Shown here: piece after piece, positions 6,564 through 14,067 of the stretch
Numbering within the stretch: position 1 is the stretch's first letter
Layout: each line of letters begins with the position of its first letter
DNA from: Clostridiaceae bacterium
Lineage (GTDB): Bacteria; Bacillota; Clostridia; Oscillospirales; Acutalibacteraceae
Direction of reading: 5' to 3'
NCBI GenBank assembly: GCA_904501755.1
Contig: CAJGBV010000030.1
Location: forward strand, 1-17,933
Length of the DNA stretch: 17,933 bases
Notes under the pieces: generated by a model
Seen by the model: the letters and a program-made list of their open reading frames with translations, nothing else
What the model was told of the DNA's origin: nothing
The model's database searches: none
Program-made: the position numbers and the translations under genes

Positions 6564-7646
6564 ATGATAATGTCAGAAAAAGGTAAACAGCATGTAGATT
6601 CCTGCCGTTTTTGTTGGATGTGCCATCATATTTGTCCTATCGGTAATGCCACCGGTCAGGAAAGAAATACAGCCAGGGCGAGAGCTCTCGGTATATCTCT
6701 TGTAAATCGTGAGGCTATTGACCTTACAGAAATAATGGATAACATTTTTGAGTGTGCTTGTTGCGGTGCCTGTACAAAAGAGTGTGTTACAGGTTGGGAC
6801 CCTGTTATGTTTACTAAGGAAACCAGAATGCACGCTGCAATGGAGGATAAGCTTCCTGATTACATAAATAAACTTGTTGATAACTGTCTTGAAAAGGGTA
6901 ATGCTTACGGCATAACCGAAATTGATGCTCAGCTTAAAAAGGCTATAGAGGCTCACAGTGAAAAAACTGATACTCTTCTCTATCTTGGTGTTGATGCTAT
7001 TTATAAGGCACCTGCCTGTGCAGTAAATGCTATAAAGGTTCTTGAAAAGGCAGGAGTAAGCTTTACAGTTCTCAGAAATGAAGCTCCGAGCGGTGCTCAG
7101 CTTGAATACCTTATCAGTGCTGTGGGTGAAACCAAGGAAGTTATGCAGAAATGTGCAAAACAGCTTGGCGAATTTAAAACTGTTATTGCTTATGACCCAC
7201 AGGACGCAAAGGTATTAAAGCGTGAATATAAGGAGTGGGATATTGCTCTTAATGCTGAGGTTAAAACCTTTACTTCATTTGTTGCAGGTCTTATTAAGGA
7301 CGGTGCATTAAAGCCGGTGAACAGCGGTAAAAAGGTTGTATATCAGGATCCCTTCCAGCTTGCACGTGATTTGGGTGAAACCGAAGAAGCAAGAGAAATT
7401 ATAAATGCTTATGCTGTATGTGAAGAAATGCTCTGCAACAGAAAAGATACTATGTGGGCAGGTAACATCCTTATGCGTGAGTGGATGGAGGATGTAATGA
7501 ATAAGGTGGCCAATTCTCGCCTTTTCAATGCAAAATGTGTTAATGCAGACACAATTGTTACCGCTTCTGTAAGCGAGTATGTTTCTCTTAAGGCTGTGGA
7601 AAACGGCATTAAGGTTATTTCTCTTGAAGAACTTATTCTTGGATAA
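6564..7646 (+). CDS. Fe-S electron-transfer subunit with two [4Fe-4S] motifs (GlcF/HdrD-like, CCG motifs lost)
   Basis: The N-terminus of this 360-residue protein holds two cluster motifs of the C-x2-C-x2-C-x3-C type: Cys14, 17, 20, 24 and Cys64, 67, 70, 74. The rest resembles the two cysteine-rich repeats of GlcF, LldE and HdrB/D proteins (DTLLYLGVDAIYKAPACAVNAIKVLEKAGVSFTVL, and VYQDPFQLARDLGETEEAREII). The signature CCG positions appear to be replaced by APSG in the first repeat and by WAG in the second, so a non-cubane cluster is unlikely. It probably relays electrons between the FAD dehydrogenase and the ETF fusion. The ribosome site AGGAGGT (6548-6554) is nine bases before ATG 6564. A second ATG two codons later is also possible. 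Confidence 0.85.
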   Translation: MIMSEKGKQHVDSCRFCWMCHHICPIGNATGQERNTARARALGISLVNREAIDLTEIMDNIFECACCGACTKECVTGWDPVMFTKETRMHAAMEDKLPDYINKLVDNCLEKGNAYGITEIDAQLKKAIEAHSEKTDTLLYLGVDAIYKAPACAVNAIKVLEKAGVSFTVLRNEAPSGAQLEYLISAVGETKEVMQKCAKQLGEFKTVIAYDPQDAKVLKREYKEWDIALNAEVKTFTSFVAGLIKDGALKPVNSGKKVVYQDPFQLARDLGETEEAREIINAYAVCEEMLCNRKDTMWAGNILMREWMEDVMNKVANSRLFNAKCVNADTIVTASVSEYVSLKAVENGIKVISLEELILG

Positions 7647-7658
7647 GAGGTACTTGGT

Positions 7659-8498
7659 ATGTTAGTTAATTTTAAGACTATTATAGATATGGCTGAAAAG
7701 GGAAATTATTGTATTCCCGCGTTTAATACCTATAACATTGAAACGGTTATGGGCGTTATTGCTGCTGCGCAGGAGGCTAAGGCACCTGTTATTATTCAGG
7801 TTTATCCCCGTCTTTTTATGGAAGAGGTTGGATATTACCTTGCTCCTGTTGTACTTGCGGCTGCTAAGAAAGCAAGTGTTCCTGTTTGTTTCCATCTCGA
7901 CCACGGTCCTGATGAGCTTGCTGTACAGAGAGCTCTTCGTTGGGGATGTAGCGGTATTATGTACGACGGCAGTGTTCATTCATTTGATGAAAATGTTGCC
8001 AATACCCGTCACATTGTTGATATCTGCAATACCATTGATGTACAGGTTGAGGGTGAGCTTGGTCATGTAGGAAGCGTTAATGACGAAGCTATGGAAGAGT
8101 TTACCGATCCCGCTGAGGCTGCTGACTTTGTAAAGAAGACAGGCGTTACTGCTCTTGCAGTGCTTGTAGGTAATGCTCACGGTCACTATAAGAAGACTCC
8201 AAAACTTGATATTGAGCGTATCAAGGCAATCAGAGAAGCAACAGGCGGTACTCCTCTTGTTCTTCACGGTGGTTCAGGTATTCCTGATGAGCAGGTAAAG
8301 GCTGCTATTAATGCAGGTATTAGAAAAATGAATATCGGTACAGACGTTTGCTGTGCTTTTGCACAGGGTACTCTCGATTCTCTTAACAATCCTGAGAGAA
8401 GCCTTGCAGTTGACCTGTTTATGAAGCCTGCTATCCAGTCTGTAAAGGAACTTGCTCTTGATAAGATAGCACTTGTAGGTGCTAAAGGAAAGGCTTAA
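7659..8498 (+). CDS. Class II (metal-dependent) ketose-phosphate aldolase, FbaA/GatY/IolJ-like
   Basis: The length (279 residues) and motifs are those of class II fructose-bisphosphate-type aldolases. These use a divalent metal to split a ketose phosphate into DHAP and an aldehyde. Visible motifs are FHLDHGPD (Asp81, His82), EGELGHVG (usually followed by a GGxED loop, here GSVND), VGNAHGHYKKTPKLD (His174) and LVLHGGSGIPDE (His203), then KMNIGTD for phosphate binding. The neighbours suggest its substrate is the phosphorylated product of the PfkB-family kinase three bases downstream. That would parallel IolJ acting on 6-phospho-5-dehydro-2-deoxygluconate, but tagatose- or fructose-type substrates cannot be excluded. 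The ribosome site AAGAGG (7645-7650) overlaps the end of the previous gene. Confidence 0.9.
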   Translation: MLVNFKTIIDMAEKGNYCIPAFNTYNIETVMGVIAAAQEAKAPVIIQVYPRLFMEEVGYYLAPVVLAAAKKASVPVCFHLDHGPDELAVQRALRWGCSGIMYDGSVHSFDENVANTRHIVDICNTIDVQVEGELGHVGSVNDEAMEEFTDPAEAADFVKKTGVTALAVLVGNAHGHYKKTPKLDIERIKAIREATGGTPLVLHGGSGIPDEQVKAAINAGIRKMNIGTDVCCAFAQGTLDSLNNPERSLAVDLFMKPAIQSVKELALDKIALVGAKGKA

Positions 8499-8501
8499 GT
8501 T

Positions 8502-9413
8502 ATGTGTAAGATTGTAGGTATCGGCGCCTGTGTTATGGACACGCTTGTTACGGTGCCAAATTATCCTAAAGAGGACACTAAGCTGAGAGCTACATCTACT
8601 AAAATTGCCGGTGGCGGTCCTACTGCTACCGGTATTGTAGCTGCTTCAAAGCTTAACGAGTCTGCAGGATTTATAGGTGTACTGTCAGGTGACAATGGCG
8701 GAAGATTTTTGATGGAAGACTTTGAAAAGTACGGTGTCAGCACTGAGCTTATAGATGTTATGGACGGTTACCGTTCCTTTACCTCTACTATATGGCTGGC
8801 TGAGGACTCAGCTTCCAGAACCTGTGTTTTCGACAAAGGTAATTTACCGGCTACAACCCTTGACGAAAAGAAAAAATCTGCTATAATTAACGCAGAGATT
8901 TTAATGATTGACGGAAATGATATGGATGCCGCCGAAGAGGGATGCAGGGTTGCAAGAGAAAACTCAACCACTGTTCTTTATGATTGCGGCGGTCTTTATC
9001 AGGGTGTTGAAAGACTTTTAAAGCTTACCGATATAATGATTCCGTCTGAAGAATTTGCACTTGGCCATACAGGCTGTGAGGATGTAAGGCAGGCTGCGGT
9101 AACACTCTTTAATACATACAGCCCAAAGGTTGTTGTAATAACAAGAGGAAAAATCGGCGGTATTCTATATGACGGAAAAGAGTTTTTCGAATATCCCGCT
9201 TTTTTAGTAAAAGCTGTTGACAGTAACGGAAGCGGAGATGTTTTCCACGGAGCCTTCGCTGCCGCTCTTTGCAAGGGCTATGATTATAAGAAAGCATGTA
9301 TTTTCTCAAGTGCCGTTTCTGCTATTAAATGTATGGGCTACGGTGCAAGAGAAAGTGTTCCGGACTTTGACACTGTTAAAACCTTTTTAAAGGAGAATAA
9401 TTATGAACTTTAA
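8502..9413 (+). CDS. PfkB/ribokinase-family sugar kinase
   Basis: This is a 303-residue carbohydrate kinase. The N-terminal PfkB signature appears as IAGGGPTATGIVAASKL (about residues 35-51). The C-terminal signature with the catalytic Asp is DSNGSGDVFHGAFAAALCKG (about 240-259). The fold start GIGACVMDTLV is also typical. It would phosphorylate the ketose or keto-acid that the aldolase then cleaves. IolC (5-dehydro-2-deoxygluconokinase) and KdgK are functional analogues in the same family, though this protein is somewhat shorter than typical IolC. Translation is coupled: the start lies three bases after the aldolase stop, with the ribosome site AAGGAAAGG inside the aldolase end. Its own 3' end overlaps the IolB-like gene by 11 bases. 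Confidence 0.9.
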   Translation: MCKIVGIGACVMDTLVTVPNYPKEDTKLRATSTKIAGGGPTATGIVAASKLNESAGFIGVLSGDNGGRFLMEDFEKYGVSTELIDVMDGYRSFTSTIWLAEDSASRTCVFDKGNLPATTLDEKKKSAIINAEILMIDGNDMDAAEEGCRVARENSTTVLYDCGGLYQGVERLLKLTDIMIPSEEFALGHTGCEDVRQAAVTLFNTYSPKVVVITRGKIGGILYDGKEFFEYPAFLVKAVDSNGSGDVFHGAFAAALCKGYDYKKACIFSSAVSAIKCMGYGARESVPDFDTVKTFLKENNYEL

Positions 9414-10194
9414 AAAATCTTATAAATCTGCTAACGGCTACACCCCTATTTGCAAAATCGGTGAGTGCAGTCTTAAAAAGCTTCAATTCGGTATTATTGA
9501 GCTTAATGGCGGTCAGTCCCTTGATTTTTATACAGAGGATAAGGAAACAGCCTTTATTATGCTTGGCGGTCACTGTGATGTAACTGCAGGGGATAATAAG
9601 TGGGAAAACATAGGAAACAGAATGAATGTTTTCGAAAACCGTAAGGCTGAAAGCTTTTATATGCCAAGAGAGCAGAGCCTTACCATTACCGCACGTGATA
9701 ATGTTAAAATTGCAGTTTGTGCAACACCTGTTAAGGAAAAAACCGAACCTCAGGTGCTCAGAGAGGACCATGTTGTTTTAAAGCTTTTAGGTGAGGTTCC
9801 TTATCAGAGAGAAACAAGCTTTATTATTGACGGAAACTCAAATGCAAAGGTTCTTACTATCGGAGAAGCTTATGTAACCGAAGGCAACTGGGCAGGTTTT
9901 CCCCCTCATAAGCATGATGAGGATAATATGCCTACCGAATGTATCGCAGAAGAAATATACTATTTCCTCTTTGACCCCGAACAAGGCTTTGCCGTACAGT
10001 GTCTGTACACATCAGACGGTGAGCTTGATGAGGCTTACAGAGTTAAAAATGACGAGCTTGTAGAGTTCCCTTACGGTTATCATACTACCGTTGCAACTCC
10101 CGGCTATCAGACTTATTTCCTCTGGCTTATGGCAGGAGATTATCAGGGCTTTAACAGAAGCAACGACCCTGATCATGATTGGATAGGTAAATAA
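9403..10194 (+). CDS. iolB: IolB-like (KduI/IolB family) cupin isomerase
   Basis: This 263-residue bicupin matches IolB (5-deoxy-glucuronate isomerase) in length and in its C-terminal half. NWAGFPPHKHDEDNMPTE gives metal ligands His169 and His171, AEEIYYFLFDPEQGFAVQ gives Glu183 or Glu184, and FPYGYHTTVATPGYQTYFLWLMAGDYQGF gives His227. IolB converts an aldehyde uronate to a 2-keto acid in myo-inositol breakdown. KduI, its relative, does a similar step on unsaturated uronate products. With IolC-like and IolJ-like neighbours, the IolB reaction is a sensible guess, but no inositol dehydrogenase, dehydratase or ThDP hydrolase is present in the window, so the substrate may differ. The ribosome site AAAGGAG (9389-9395) lies in the kinase gene and the start overlaps its end. 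Confidence 0.85.
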   Translation: MNFKKSYKSANGYTPICKIGECSLKKLQFGIIELNGGQSLDFYTEDKETAFIMLGGHCDVTAGDNKWENIGNRMNVFENRKAESFYMPREQSLTITARDNVKIAVCATPVKEKTEPQVLREDHVVLKLLGEVPYQRETSFIIDGNSNAKVLTIGEAYVTEGNWAGFPPHKHDEDNMPTECIAEEIYYFLFDPEQGFAVQCLYTSDGELDEAYRVKNDELVEFPYGYHTTVATPGYQTYFLWLMAGDYQGFNRSNDPDHDWIGK

Positions 10195-10200
10195 ATTTAT

Positions 10201-10232
10201 AAAAACCGTACACAGCTGTGCTACGGTTTTTT
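10201..10232 (+). terminator. Intrinsic terminator or attenuator inside the operon
   Basis: AAAAACCGTA (10201-10210) pairs perfectly with TACGGTTTTT (10222-10231) around CACAGCTGTGC, which can extend the stem with CAC/GTG. A run of six T ends the structure. It lies six bases after the IolB-like gene, in the only sizeable gap of the operon (59 bases). It should lower expression of the epimerase, FGGY kinase and ETF genes relative to the first six genes, unless read through. No promoter is obvious after it. Confidence 0.75.
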
Positions 10233-10253
10233 GACAATGTGGAGGTATTTATT

Positions 10254-11111
10254 ATGATTACTTTAAGTAATAGAAAATTAACGGTTAAGATTGATGAGCT
10301 TGGTGCTCAGATAAGAAGCGTTGTAAAGGGAGAAAAGGAATATATGTGGCAGGCTGAACCACAGATATGGAAAGCAACAGCTCCTCTTATGTTCCCAATT
10401 TGCGGCGGTCTTAAGGACGATAAATTTATCTATGAGGGCAAAGAATATAATCTTATTAAGCACGGCTTTGCAAGAAATATGATGTTTACTGTAGAGCAGT
10501 CTGACAGTGAATCTGCTGTTTTTCTGCTTACAGCTAATGAAGAGTCAAAGAAGGTATATCCCTTTGATTTTGAGCTTCGTCTTATCTATACTCTGTCTGA
10601 TGATGCTATAACTATTGCATACAGAGTTGATAACGTAGGGGAGAAGACTATGTATTTCTCTATCGGTTCTCACGAGGGATACTACACTCCAGAGGGAATT
10701 GAGGATTATGACATTATTTTCCCACAGAAAGAAACCCTTAACAGTGTTATGGTAGACGGAAACTTACTTCAGGACCATACTTTACCCATTATAAAAGACA
10801 GCAATGTTCTTCCCCTTTACGATAAATATTTTCTTGTTGACTGTCTGCTGTTTAAAACTCTCAAGTCAAGAAGTGCAACACTGAGAAACCGTAAAACAGG
10901 AAAAAGCATCCGTGTTGATTTCCCTGATGCACCTTATTTTGTTCTGTGGCATCCTCACGGTGCACCTTTTATCTGTATTGAGCCTTGGGCAGGAATTCCC
11001 GATGACCACCACAGTACCTATGACCTTTCTGAAAAAGAAGGTATTATCAGCCTTGGTGCAGGTATGTGTTACCGTGCTACCCATACTATAACATACATTG
11101 GTGAAGAATAA
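10254..11111 (+). CDS. Aldose 1-epimerase-like protein (LacX/GalM family)
   Basis: The 285-residue protein has the aldose 1-epimerase fold signature: ITLSNRKLTVKIDELGAQIRSV, a WKATAPLMFPICGGLKDDKFIYEGKEY segment with the conserved FP-x-x-G, KHGFARNMMF (family His), a FSIGSHEGYY segment (second His), and FICIEPWAGIPD with the likely catalytic Glu. Such enzymes interconvert alpha and beta anomers of sugars before a kinase or isomerase acts. The start at 10254 was chosen because GGAGGT (10241-10246) is eight bases upstream. A GTG at 10218 would extend the frame by 12 codons but lies inside the terminator hairpin. Confidence 0.88.
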   Translation: MITLSNRKLTVKIDELGAQIRSVVKGEKEYMWQAEPQIWKATAPLMFPICGGLKDDKFIYEGKEYNLIKHGFARNMMFTVEQSDSESAVFLLTANEESKKVYPFDFELRLIYTLSDDAITIAYRVDNVGEKTMYFSIGSHEGYYTPEGIEDYDIIFPQKETLNSVMVDGNLLQDHTLPIIKDSNVLPLYDKYFLVDCLLFKTLKSRSATLRNRKTGKSIRVDFPDAPYFVLWHPHGAPFICIEPWAGIPDDHHSTYDLSEKEGIISLGAGMCYRATHTITYIGEE

Positions 11112-11129
11112 TTTTTACAGGTGAATAAA

Positions 11130-12605
11130 ATGAAATATTTATTGGGTATAGATTTCGGCGGCGGCTCGTCGAAGGCAACCCTTATTAATACCGACGGTGC
11201 TATTGTAGCTGAAAGCACTACAGAATATCCTACCTATTATCCTACGCTGGGTGCCTGTGAGCAGTCGCCTGAGGATTGGATTAAAGCACTGAGTGAAAAT
11301 ATCGGTGTACTTCTCAGTAACAGCAAAATAGACAGCTCAGACATACTGGCTGTGTCTATTGATTCTGCAACACATACTGCACTTTTATGCGACAGTGACT
11401 ATAAACCTCTGAGAAACGCTATTCATTGGACCGACACCCGTTCTCGAAGTCAGGCGAAATTCCTTAAGGAAAACTACGGTGATATGATATTCTCAAAAAG
11501 CTTTCATAAGCCGGATACAATCTGGACCTTACCTCAGCTTTTGTGGGTGAAAGAAAACGAACCTGATGTTTTTGCTAAGATAGGCTCGGTTTTCTTTGAG
11601 AAGGATTATATCCGCTATACCCTTACAGGCGTTTATTGCACTGATTACATAGATGCACAGGGCAGTATGCTTTTTGACTGTAACGAAATGTGCTGGTCTG
11701 AGGAGCTGTGTGATCTTGTAGGACTTGATGTGGAAATTTTGCCCCAGATTAAAGCACCTACCGATATTATAGGTGGTGTGACCAAGGCTGCAGCAGATAA
11801 GACAGGTCTTAAGGAGGGTACACCCGTTATATGCGGAACCACCGATACTGTAATGGAGGTTTTTGCTTCCGGTGCAGTAAACAAGGGCGACATAACGGTT
11901 AAGCTTGCTACTGCAGGCAGAGTTTGTGTAATCACGGATAAGCCCTATCCTCATCAGCATCTTGTTAATTATTCCCATATTACAGGCGGACTGTGGTACC
12001 CCGGTACTGCAACAAAGGCGGCGGCATCCTCTTACCGTTGGTACAGAGATACCTTCGGCGGAAGCTACAGTGAGCTTAATGTAGGCGCTAATGATGTACC
12101 TATCGGCTGTGAGGGCCTTATTTACCATCCATATATTAACGGTGAACTGACCCCTTATGCCGACCCTATGCTTTGCGGAAGCTTTACGGGAATACGAGCA
12201 ACTCATACCAAAGGGCATTTTACAAGAAGTGTTTTGGAGGGCGTTGCACTGTCCCTTCTTCATTCCAAAAAAACACTTGGTGAAATTGGTATTGAGGTGG
12301 GCAAAAAAGCCACAGTAATCGGAGGAGGAGCCAAAGGAGAGCTTTGGCGTCAGATAACTGCTGACTGTCTTGATATGGAGCTTATTCTTACCGAAAGCAG
12401 TGATTCATCTCTTGGCTCTGCTATGCTTGCCGGTGTTGCTGTAGGCGTTTTTGCTTCTCCCGAAGAGGCGGTTAAAAAGTGTATTAAGCCTGTCAGTGTT
12501 ACAAAGCCTATAAAAGAAAATACCGAAAAATATGAAAAGATTTTTGAGGAGTATGTGGCAATACACGATGCACTTGCTCCTATATATGATAAGAGAGATA
12601 TATGA
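11130..12605 (+). CDS. FGGY-family carbohydrate kinase, xylulokinase-like
   Basis: About 491 residues, the usual length for XylB-type kinases. The motifs are the N-terminal phosphate loop (MKYLLGIDFGGGSSKATL), the substrate region AVSIDSATHTALL and NAIHWTDTRS, the catalytic Asp region PVICGTTDTVME, and the adenosine motif KATVIGGGAKGELWRQITADCLD. It phosphorylates an open-chain or ring ketose or polyol, so the operon contains two kinases of unrelated folds. The start at 11130 is favoured because AGGTGA (11119-11124) forms a ribosome site at proper spacing. The GTG at 11121 would lie within that site. The gene ends with an ATGA overlap into the ETF gene, so the two are translationally coupled. 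Confidence 0.9.
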   Translation: MKYLLGIDFGGGSSKATLINTDGAIVAESTTEYPTYYPTLGACEQSPEDWIKALSENIGVLLSNSKIDSSDILAVSIDSATHTALLCDSDYKPLRNAIHWTDTRSRSQAKFLKENYGDMIFSKSFHKPDTIWTLPQLLWVKENEPDVFAKIGSVFFEKDYIRYTLTGVYCTDYIDAQGSMLFDCNEMCWSEELCDLVGLDVEILPQIKAPTDIIGGVTKAAADKTGLKEGTPVICGTTDTVMEVFASGAVNKGDITVKLATAGRVCVITDKPYPHQHLVNYSHITGGLWYPGTATKAAASSYRWYRDTFGGSYSELNVGANDVPIGCEGLIYHPYINGELTPYADPMLCGSFTGIRATHTKGHFTRSVLEGVALSLLHSKKTLGEIGIEVGKKATVIGGGAKGELWRQITADCLDMELILTESSDSSLGSAMLAGVAVGVFASPEEAVKKCIKPVSVTKPIKENTEKYEKIFEEYVAIHDALAPIYDKRDI

Positions 12606-13996
12606 AAATTTTAGTTTGTATTAAACAGGCACAAAGCGGAGAGCTGAATCCCTTTGATGCTTCTGCCTATGAGGCGGCACTAAGGATAAAAAACAGCGAT
12701 GATGAAGTAATGCTTTTAAGTATGGCACCTAAAAAAAGTGAGGAAATGCTTCTTTCTCTCACCCGACTGGGTGCTGAAAAGGCATATCTTTTAAATGATA
12801 AAGCCTTTGCAGGTGCTGATACTCTTGCTACCTCTTATGCCCTTGGTCTTGCCGTAAAAAAGCTATCTCCCGACCTTATAATTTGCGGAAGACAGTCTAT
12901 AGACGGTGATACTGCCCAGACGGGCCCGTCGCTGTCCGTTTCTGTAGGCTATAATCTTATAACCAATGTAATGAGCATTGAAAGAACAGGAGAAAAAATT
13001 ACCTGTACGACAAGAGAAAAGGAAAGCAGAGATGTTTCTTTTCCCGCTCTTATTACCGTTGAGCGTTTTTGTTCTCTGCGGTTTCCCCGTATGCGTTCAA
13101 AGCTGGGTGAGGTTATAACATACTGTGCAGAGGATATTAATGCTGACACTTCCCGTTGCGGTCTTGCAGGCTCACCCACTCAGGTGCTCAGAACCTTTGA
13201 AAATAATGAGGGTAAAAGAAAATGCCGTTTTATTTCCCCCTGTGAGCTTGACGGAGTTATTAAGTCGGCAAGGGAAAAGGGAAGAGCAAGACTTGCTCCT
13301 GTCAGTCAAAGTGCTGTAAAGCTCAGTGAGGTATGGATAATCGGAGAAAAACCGCGTGAAATGGCAGAAACTGTTGCACAGAATGTCAGGGTAATCCAGC
13401 CAGATACACCTGAAAATATAGCAGAGCTAATCAGAAAAGAGAAGCCTTCGGTTGTTCTTTGGGCAAGTGATTACTATAGTAAAGCTACAGCCCCTCAGGT
13501 TGCAAGTATACTCAGCACAGGACTTTGTGCCGACTGTACTGCACTGGAGACCGACGGTGAAAAGCTGTTTATGTACCGACCTGCCTTCTCAGGTAATATA
13601 ATTGCAAAGATTGCCTGTAAAACACTGCCTCAGATGGCTACTGTTCGTACTGCCGATACACAGGATAGCGATATGATAGTCGGTGTTGGCTTGGGCGGTG
13701 CAAAATATATGGATAGTATAGAGAAGTTTGCCCATAAATACAATGCTGAGCTTGGTGCCAGCAGAGCAGCAGTTGATGCAGAGCTGCTTGAATATGAAAA
13801 TCAGATTGGACTTACGGGAAAACAGGTGAGTCCATCGGTATATGTTGCTGTGGGTATTTCAGGTGCTGTGCACCATATTGAAGGTATGAAGCGTTCGGGC
13901 ACTGTGATTGCAATTAACAGTGACAAAAATGCACCTATATTTGATTATGCTGATTTTGGCATAATAGCTGATGTAAAAGATTTGTTTTATTTATAA
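12602..13996 (+). CDS. Single-chain EtfB-EtfA electron transfer flavoprotein
   Basis: One 464-residue frame carries both ETF subunits. Residues 1 to about 200 are EtfB: MKILVCIKQ, DLIICGRQSIDGDTAQTGPSLS (residues 92-109, the nucleotide loop), and GLAGSPTQVLRTFE, the usual EtfB signature. After a basic linker, residues about 235-464 are EtfA: an abbreviated first domain (KEKPSVVLWASDYYSKATAPQVASILSTGLCADCTALE, RPAFSGNIIAKI, LPQMATVR) and the complete FAD domain (GASRAAVD near 385, NQIGLTGKQVSPSVYVAVGISGAVHHIEGM near 400-428, INSDKNAPIFDYADFGIIADV). Separate EtfB and EtfA together usually total nearly 600 residues, so this is a compact fusion missing the front of EtfA. The GRQSIDGDTAQ loop is of the kind seen in clostridial, bifurcating-type EtfB. 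It is the likely electron acceptor of the FAD and Fe-S proteins earlier in the operon. Confidence 0.92.
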   Translation: MKILVCIKQAQSGELNPFDASAYEAALRIKNSDDEVMLLSMAPKKSEEMLLSLTRLGAEKAYLLNDKAFAGADTLATSYALGLAVKKLSPDLIICGRQSIDGDTAQTGPSLSVSVGYNLITNVMSIERTGEKITCTTREKESRDVSFPALITVERFCSLRFPRMRSKLGEVITYCAEDINADTSRCGLAGSPTQVLRTFENNEGKRKCRFISPCELDGVIKSAREKGRARLAPVSQSAVKLSEVWIIGEKPREMAETVAQNVRVIQPDTPENIAELIRKEKPSVVLWASDYYSKATAPQVASILSTGLCADCTALETDGEKLFMYRPAFSGNIIAKIACKTLPQMATVRTADTQDSDMIVGVGLGGAKYMDSIEKFAHKYNAELGASRAAVDAELLEYENQIGLTGKQVSPSVYVAVGISGAVHHIEGMKRSGTVIAINSDKNAPIFDYADFGIIADVKDLFYL

Positions 13997-14001
13997 AATT
14001 T

Positions 14002-14037
14002 AAATTCCTGTAGCTTATGGCTACAGGAATTTTTATT
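14002..14037. terminator. Terminator of the catabolic operon, also facing rnpB
   Basis: AAATTCCTGTAGC (14002-14014) pairs perfectly with GCTACAGGAATTT (14020-14032) over a 5-base loop, followed by TTATTT. It starts six bases after the ETF stop. The minus strand has an A/T-rich tract after the same stem, so it may also end rnpB transcription, whose mature 3' end lies about 30 bases away. Confidence 0.85.
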
Positions 14038-14067
14038 TGTCGTATTGAAAAATAATGAAAATTAAGA

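Noticed and set aside
10218..10253. GTG at 10218 as the start of the epimerase-like gene
   Set aside because: It lies in the loop of the intrinsic terminator and lacks a ribosome site, whereas ATG 10254 has GGAGGT at good spacing.
11121..11129. GTG at 11121 as the start of the FGGY kinase
   Set aside because: This GTG is itself part of the AGGTGA ribosome site for ATG 11130, and the family normally begins close to the GIDFGGG loop.
11529..12263. A 244-codon frame on the minus strand opposite the FGGY kinase
   Set aside because: It lies entirely within a well-supported gene with clear motifs, has no ribosome site and a Cys/Ser/Tyr-rich composition with no recognisable domain.
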